The position numbers were made by a program, and so were the translations under genes. Below, in pieces: positions 61,496 through 64,000 of a stretch of DNA of 64,000 nt. The stretch is from assembly GCF_006381105.1 (NCBI RefSeq), contig NZ_VDET01000001.1, forward strand, positions 1 through 64,000. Reading direction: 5' to 3'. Positions within the stretch are counted from its first letter, which is position 1. Each line of letters starts with the position of its first letter. This DNA is from Flavicella sediminum (GTDB lineage: Bacteria > Bacteroidota > Bacteroidia > Flavobacteriales > Flavobacteriaceae). Below the pieces are notes generated by a model. That model had not been told where the DNA came from, made no database searches, and saw nothing but the letters and a program-made list of their open reading frames with translations.

Positions 61496-64000
61496 ATGGG
61501 AAAAATGAAATATTTTTTAGTAAGTCTAATGGTTTACATGTTCTCTTGTTCTTCTTTATTGAAGGCACAAGAAGCAGAACATCCTAGAATTTATGCAACC
61601 AATGCGACTAAAAATAATTTTTTAGCAAGTATAAAATCTGTTGCATGGAAAAAAAGTTTGATAGATGAAAAAATTGAAGGATTAGAAAAATATTTGATTT
61701 ATTGTGAAAATGATTTTACTTGGTTGGTTTCTAGATTGCAAATGAACTGGAAAACTAAGCACGATAAAGTGTTTTTAAAAGGAGGTAATTTTTCTCATTC
61801 TGAGGGAAATGCACCCGTGCCTACGGTACGTTTTTCGGGTACTAGAGATTGGGCTACAGAATATGCTGTTCCTAAATTAGAAGATATAGAACCTTATTTC
61901 GATGATCCGCGTGGTTATTATTTGGCACACAAAAAAACAAAGAAAAAAGAATGGGTACATCCATCAAAAATTGGGCATGCCATTGAAGGCATAAATCGTA
62001 AAATTATGAGTCTTGTAGAAGATGCAGCTTTTTTATATTGGGTAACTGGTGATCAAAAATATGCTGAATTTGCAAAACCAGTTTTTGAAACTTACATAGA
62101 GGGAATGTATCATAGAGAGGCTCCTATAGATTTAGAAAATGGAAACCAACAACGTATTTCTGGTTTGGCTACTTTTGAAGTTATTCATGAAAAAATTCTG
62201 ATTCATTTAATTACGACCTATGATTTTTTATACGATTATTTGAAAGCGGAAAATGTAAATTTAGCGCATAGTGCTGCTGTATTTCAGAAATGGGGAGACC
62301 AAATTATCAACAACGGAATTCCTGATAACAACTGGAATCTTTTTCAAGCTCGATTTTTAACTTATGTCGCTTTGGTTTTAGAATCAAACAAAAGCTATAA
62401 GAATGGAAAAGGAAGAGAATACTTTTTAGACCGTACTTTTACGACTTCTACAGAAAGACAATTGTCTATCAATGAATCGTTATTGGTGTACGACAAAGAA
62501 ACCGGGATGTGGCCGGAATGTGCCTCTTATTCTGTACATGTGATTACAACCTTGCTTAATATTTTCACCTTATTAGATAATGCGACAAATAACAACGAAT
62601 TAGCTAATTTTCCGATCATAGAAAAAGCTTCTTTGGCTTCTTTTCAATACTTATTTCCCAGTGGGTATACCGTTGGTTTTGGCGATTCGAATCACAAACC
62701 TTTACCAGCAGAAAATTTTGAATTACTAATCTCAAATTATAGTAAGTATAAGAATGAAGAAAAGGAAACGCTTATTTCTGGATTGTTAGCTGATATGATT
62801 GCTAAGGGCGAGTACAAGCGTAAAGCGGATGATTTGTTTCAGTTGTTTTTTTATGTGGATGCTTTAAAAACTACAGAAAATACTAAAAATGGTTTGGAAA
62901 AATTAACTTCTCCAACATTTTATGCTTCCAATGTAAGTATGTTCAACCAAAGGTTGGGACAAGGTGAAAATGCCATGATGGTTTCTACTGCGGGTTCTTA
63001 TGGAAATCACTCGCATGTAAATGGAATTTCTATTGAATTGTTTGCGAATACATATGTTTTAGGACCCGACATGGGAAAAGGTTCTAGTTATTGGCATACG
63101 GATCATCGAGAATATTATTCAAGGTTTCCTGCGCATAACACCGTGGTAGTAGATGGAAAATCGGATTACGATGCCATGCGTGGTTATCATCCCTTTAAAT
63201 TAGATACATATTTTCCAGAAGTTAATCAAACACCAAGTTTTGACAACCTAACTTTTTCTAAAGTGTCGTTTTTTGAACCCAAAACAAAGTCAGATCAACA
63301 AAGATTTACGGCACTTATAAAATCAAAAATAGCACAGGGCTATATGATAGATGTATTTAGATCTAAAAAGCAAAAAGAAGGGACGCAAAGACACGATTAT
63401 TTTTATCATAATTTAGGACAGTCATTAGAAATTTTTGAGCCCCATGCAAAAGCATTGAACTTAAAAAAGTCGAATGATTTTGGTAGCAAACAAGGAGATT
63501 TAAAAGCTTATGATTATTTGACGGATAAAAAGAAAGTAAGTACAGATAAAGATGTACGTGCCTTGTTTACACTTAAAAGTAAAAATGCAGCTGATAACTT
63601 AATGAATGTTTGGATAAAAGGAAGTGAACAGCAAAGTGTTTATACAGCTTTGGCACCAAAATCGAATGCCTTTAAAAAAGGTTCGGGTACGGTTCCTGCG
63701 GAAGTGATTGGAGATGCAATGCAAACACTAATTATCAAAAGAGAAGCATCGGCATGGGAAAACCCGTTTGCAGTGGTGTTTAACCCTTATATGAAGGGAA
63801 CAGAAAACCCGATTGCAGATGTGAATTATACGACCATTAAAGACTATCCAAGTACGCAAGTGATTGAGGTTTTGTTAAGTGATAAAAAAACAACAGATAT
63901 AATTGTATTGAATACTTCAGAAGAAGATGTTGTAGCTCATAAAGATTTTTATCAAAAAGGATTGTTGTCAATTACTAGAAAAGTAGAAAATACAGAAGCT
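61496..64000 (+). CDS. heparinase II/III-superfamily polysaccharide lyase (copy 2, cut by window end)
   Basis: Open from ATG at 61496 to the last base (835 codons, no stop), starting one base after the previous gene stop. Signal peptide of about 26 residues (MGKMKYFLVSLMVYMFSCSS, ending LLKAQEA), then AEHPRIY. It is a paralogue of copy 1: GNAPVPTVRFSGTRDW, NWNLFQARFLTYVALVLESN and WPECASYSVHVI align with its toroid motifs, and SYGNHSHVNGISIEL with its KSHLAANG site. RFPAHNTVVVDGKSD matches the LGSNTIVPG turn. Divergence is high, so the two likely differ in substrate or product. The missing C-terminus is expected to be short. Confidence 0.85.
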   Translation, partial: MGKMKYFLVSLMVYMFSCSSLLKAQEAEHPRIYATNATKNNFLASIKSVAWKKSLIDEKIEGLEKYLIYCENDFTWLVSRLQMNWKTKHDKVFLKGGNFSHSEGNAPVPTVRFSGTRDWATEYAVPKLEDIEPYFDDPRGYYLAHKKTKKKEWVHPSKIGHAIEGINRKIMSLVEDAAFLYWVTGDQKYAEFAKPVFETYIEGMYHREAPIDLENGNQQRISGLATFEVIHEKILIHLITTYDFLYDYLKAENVNLAHSAAVFQKWGDQIINNGIPDNNWNLFQARFLTYVALVLESNKSYKNGKGREYFLDRTFTTSTERQLSINESLLVYDKETGMWPECASYSVHVITTLLNIFTLLDNATNNNELANFPIIEKASLASFQYLFPSGYTVGFGDSNHKPLPAENFELLISNYSKYKNEEKETLISGLLADMIAKGEYKRKADDLFQLFFYVDALKTTENTKNGLEKLTSPTFYASNVSMFNQRLGQGENAMMVSTAGSYGNHSHVNGISIELFANTYVLGPDMGKGSSYWHTDHREYYSRFPAHNTVVVDGKSDYDAMRGYHPFKLDTYFPEVNQTPSFDNLTFSKVSFFEPKTKSDQQRFTALIKSKIAQGYMIDVFRSKKQKEGTQRHDYFYHNLGQSLEIFEPHAKALNLKKSNDFGSKQGDLKAYDYLTDKKKVSTDKDVRALFTLKSKNAADNLMNVWIKGSEQQSVYTALAPKSNAFKKGSGTVPAEVIGDAMQTLIIKREASAWENPFAVVFNPYMKGTENPIADVNYTTIKDYPSTQVIEVLLSDKKTTDIIVLNTSEEDVVAHKDFYQKGLLSITRKVENTEA

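Overview
The window is AT-rich DNA from a member of the Bacteroidota, most likely a marine Flavobacteriaceae bacterium. This rests on TAnnTTTG/TTG promoters in front of many genes, SusC/SusD and other TonB-dependent receptors, a PorP/SprF-family protein, a type II-like glutamine synthetase, Bacteroidota-type LpxB, ComEC and tail-specific protease, and a polysaccharide utilization locus (PUL) with sulfatases and lyases, as is usual for degraders of algal or animal sulfated polysaccharides.

Layout. 1-456: intergenic DNA with a heptamer tandem repeat and a strongly structured RNA-like element. 457-8.5 kb: a large OmpA/thrombospondin type 3 repeat outer-membrane protein, tRNA-Arg(ACG), two tiny conserved genes, a Na+/Ca2+ exchanger-type antiporter, a sensor kinase/response regulator pair and a small secreted repeat peptide. 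8.6-20 kb: glutamine synthetase, purM, a GH2 beta-mannosidase-like enzyme, prfA, a TonB-dependent receptor family gene broken by one in-frame amber stop, and uvrB. 20-24 kb: a TonB-dependent receptor followed by a beta-propeller phytase lipoprotein, then tRNA-Asp(GTC) and a short region that may carry the relic of an integrated element. 24.7-33 kb: OppC-like permease, tail-specific protease, surE, a small membrane protein, lpxB, comEC and a DEDDh exonuclease. 33-39 kb (minus strand): a dipeptidyl peptidase IV, two proton-coupled peptide transporters and a periplasmic thioredoxin, a peptide-scavenging operon. 39-43.7 kb: PorP/SprF-like protein, gamma-carbonic anhydrase-like protein and a large MG2/plug-like surface protein.

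44-64 kb is the accessory part: a PUL that runs off the right edge. SusC and SusD are transcribed leftward. Divergently, on the plus strand, lie a GH88 unsaturated uronyl hydrolase, a five-bladed beta-propeller glycoside hydrolase-like enzyme, a sugar-porter MFS transporter, a sulfatase, a GH97 enzyme, a second sulfatase, and two tandem heparinase II/III-type polysaccharide lyases (the second cut by the window end). Together these predict degradation of a sulfated, uronic-acid-containing polysaccharide. Lyases cut it to 4,5-unsaturated oligosaccharides, sulfatases remove sulfate, SusCD imports, GH88 removes the unsaturated uronate, GH97 and the propeller enzyme trim the rest, and the MFS carrier brings sugars across the inner membrane. 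The exact substrate (ulvan-like, glycosaminoglycan-like or another sulfated glucuronan) cannot be fixed from sequence alone. No regulator of the PUL lies in the window.
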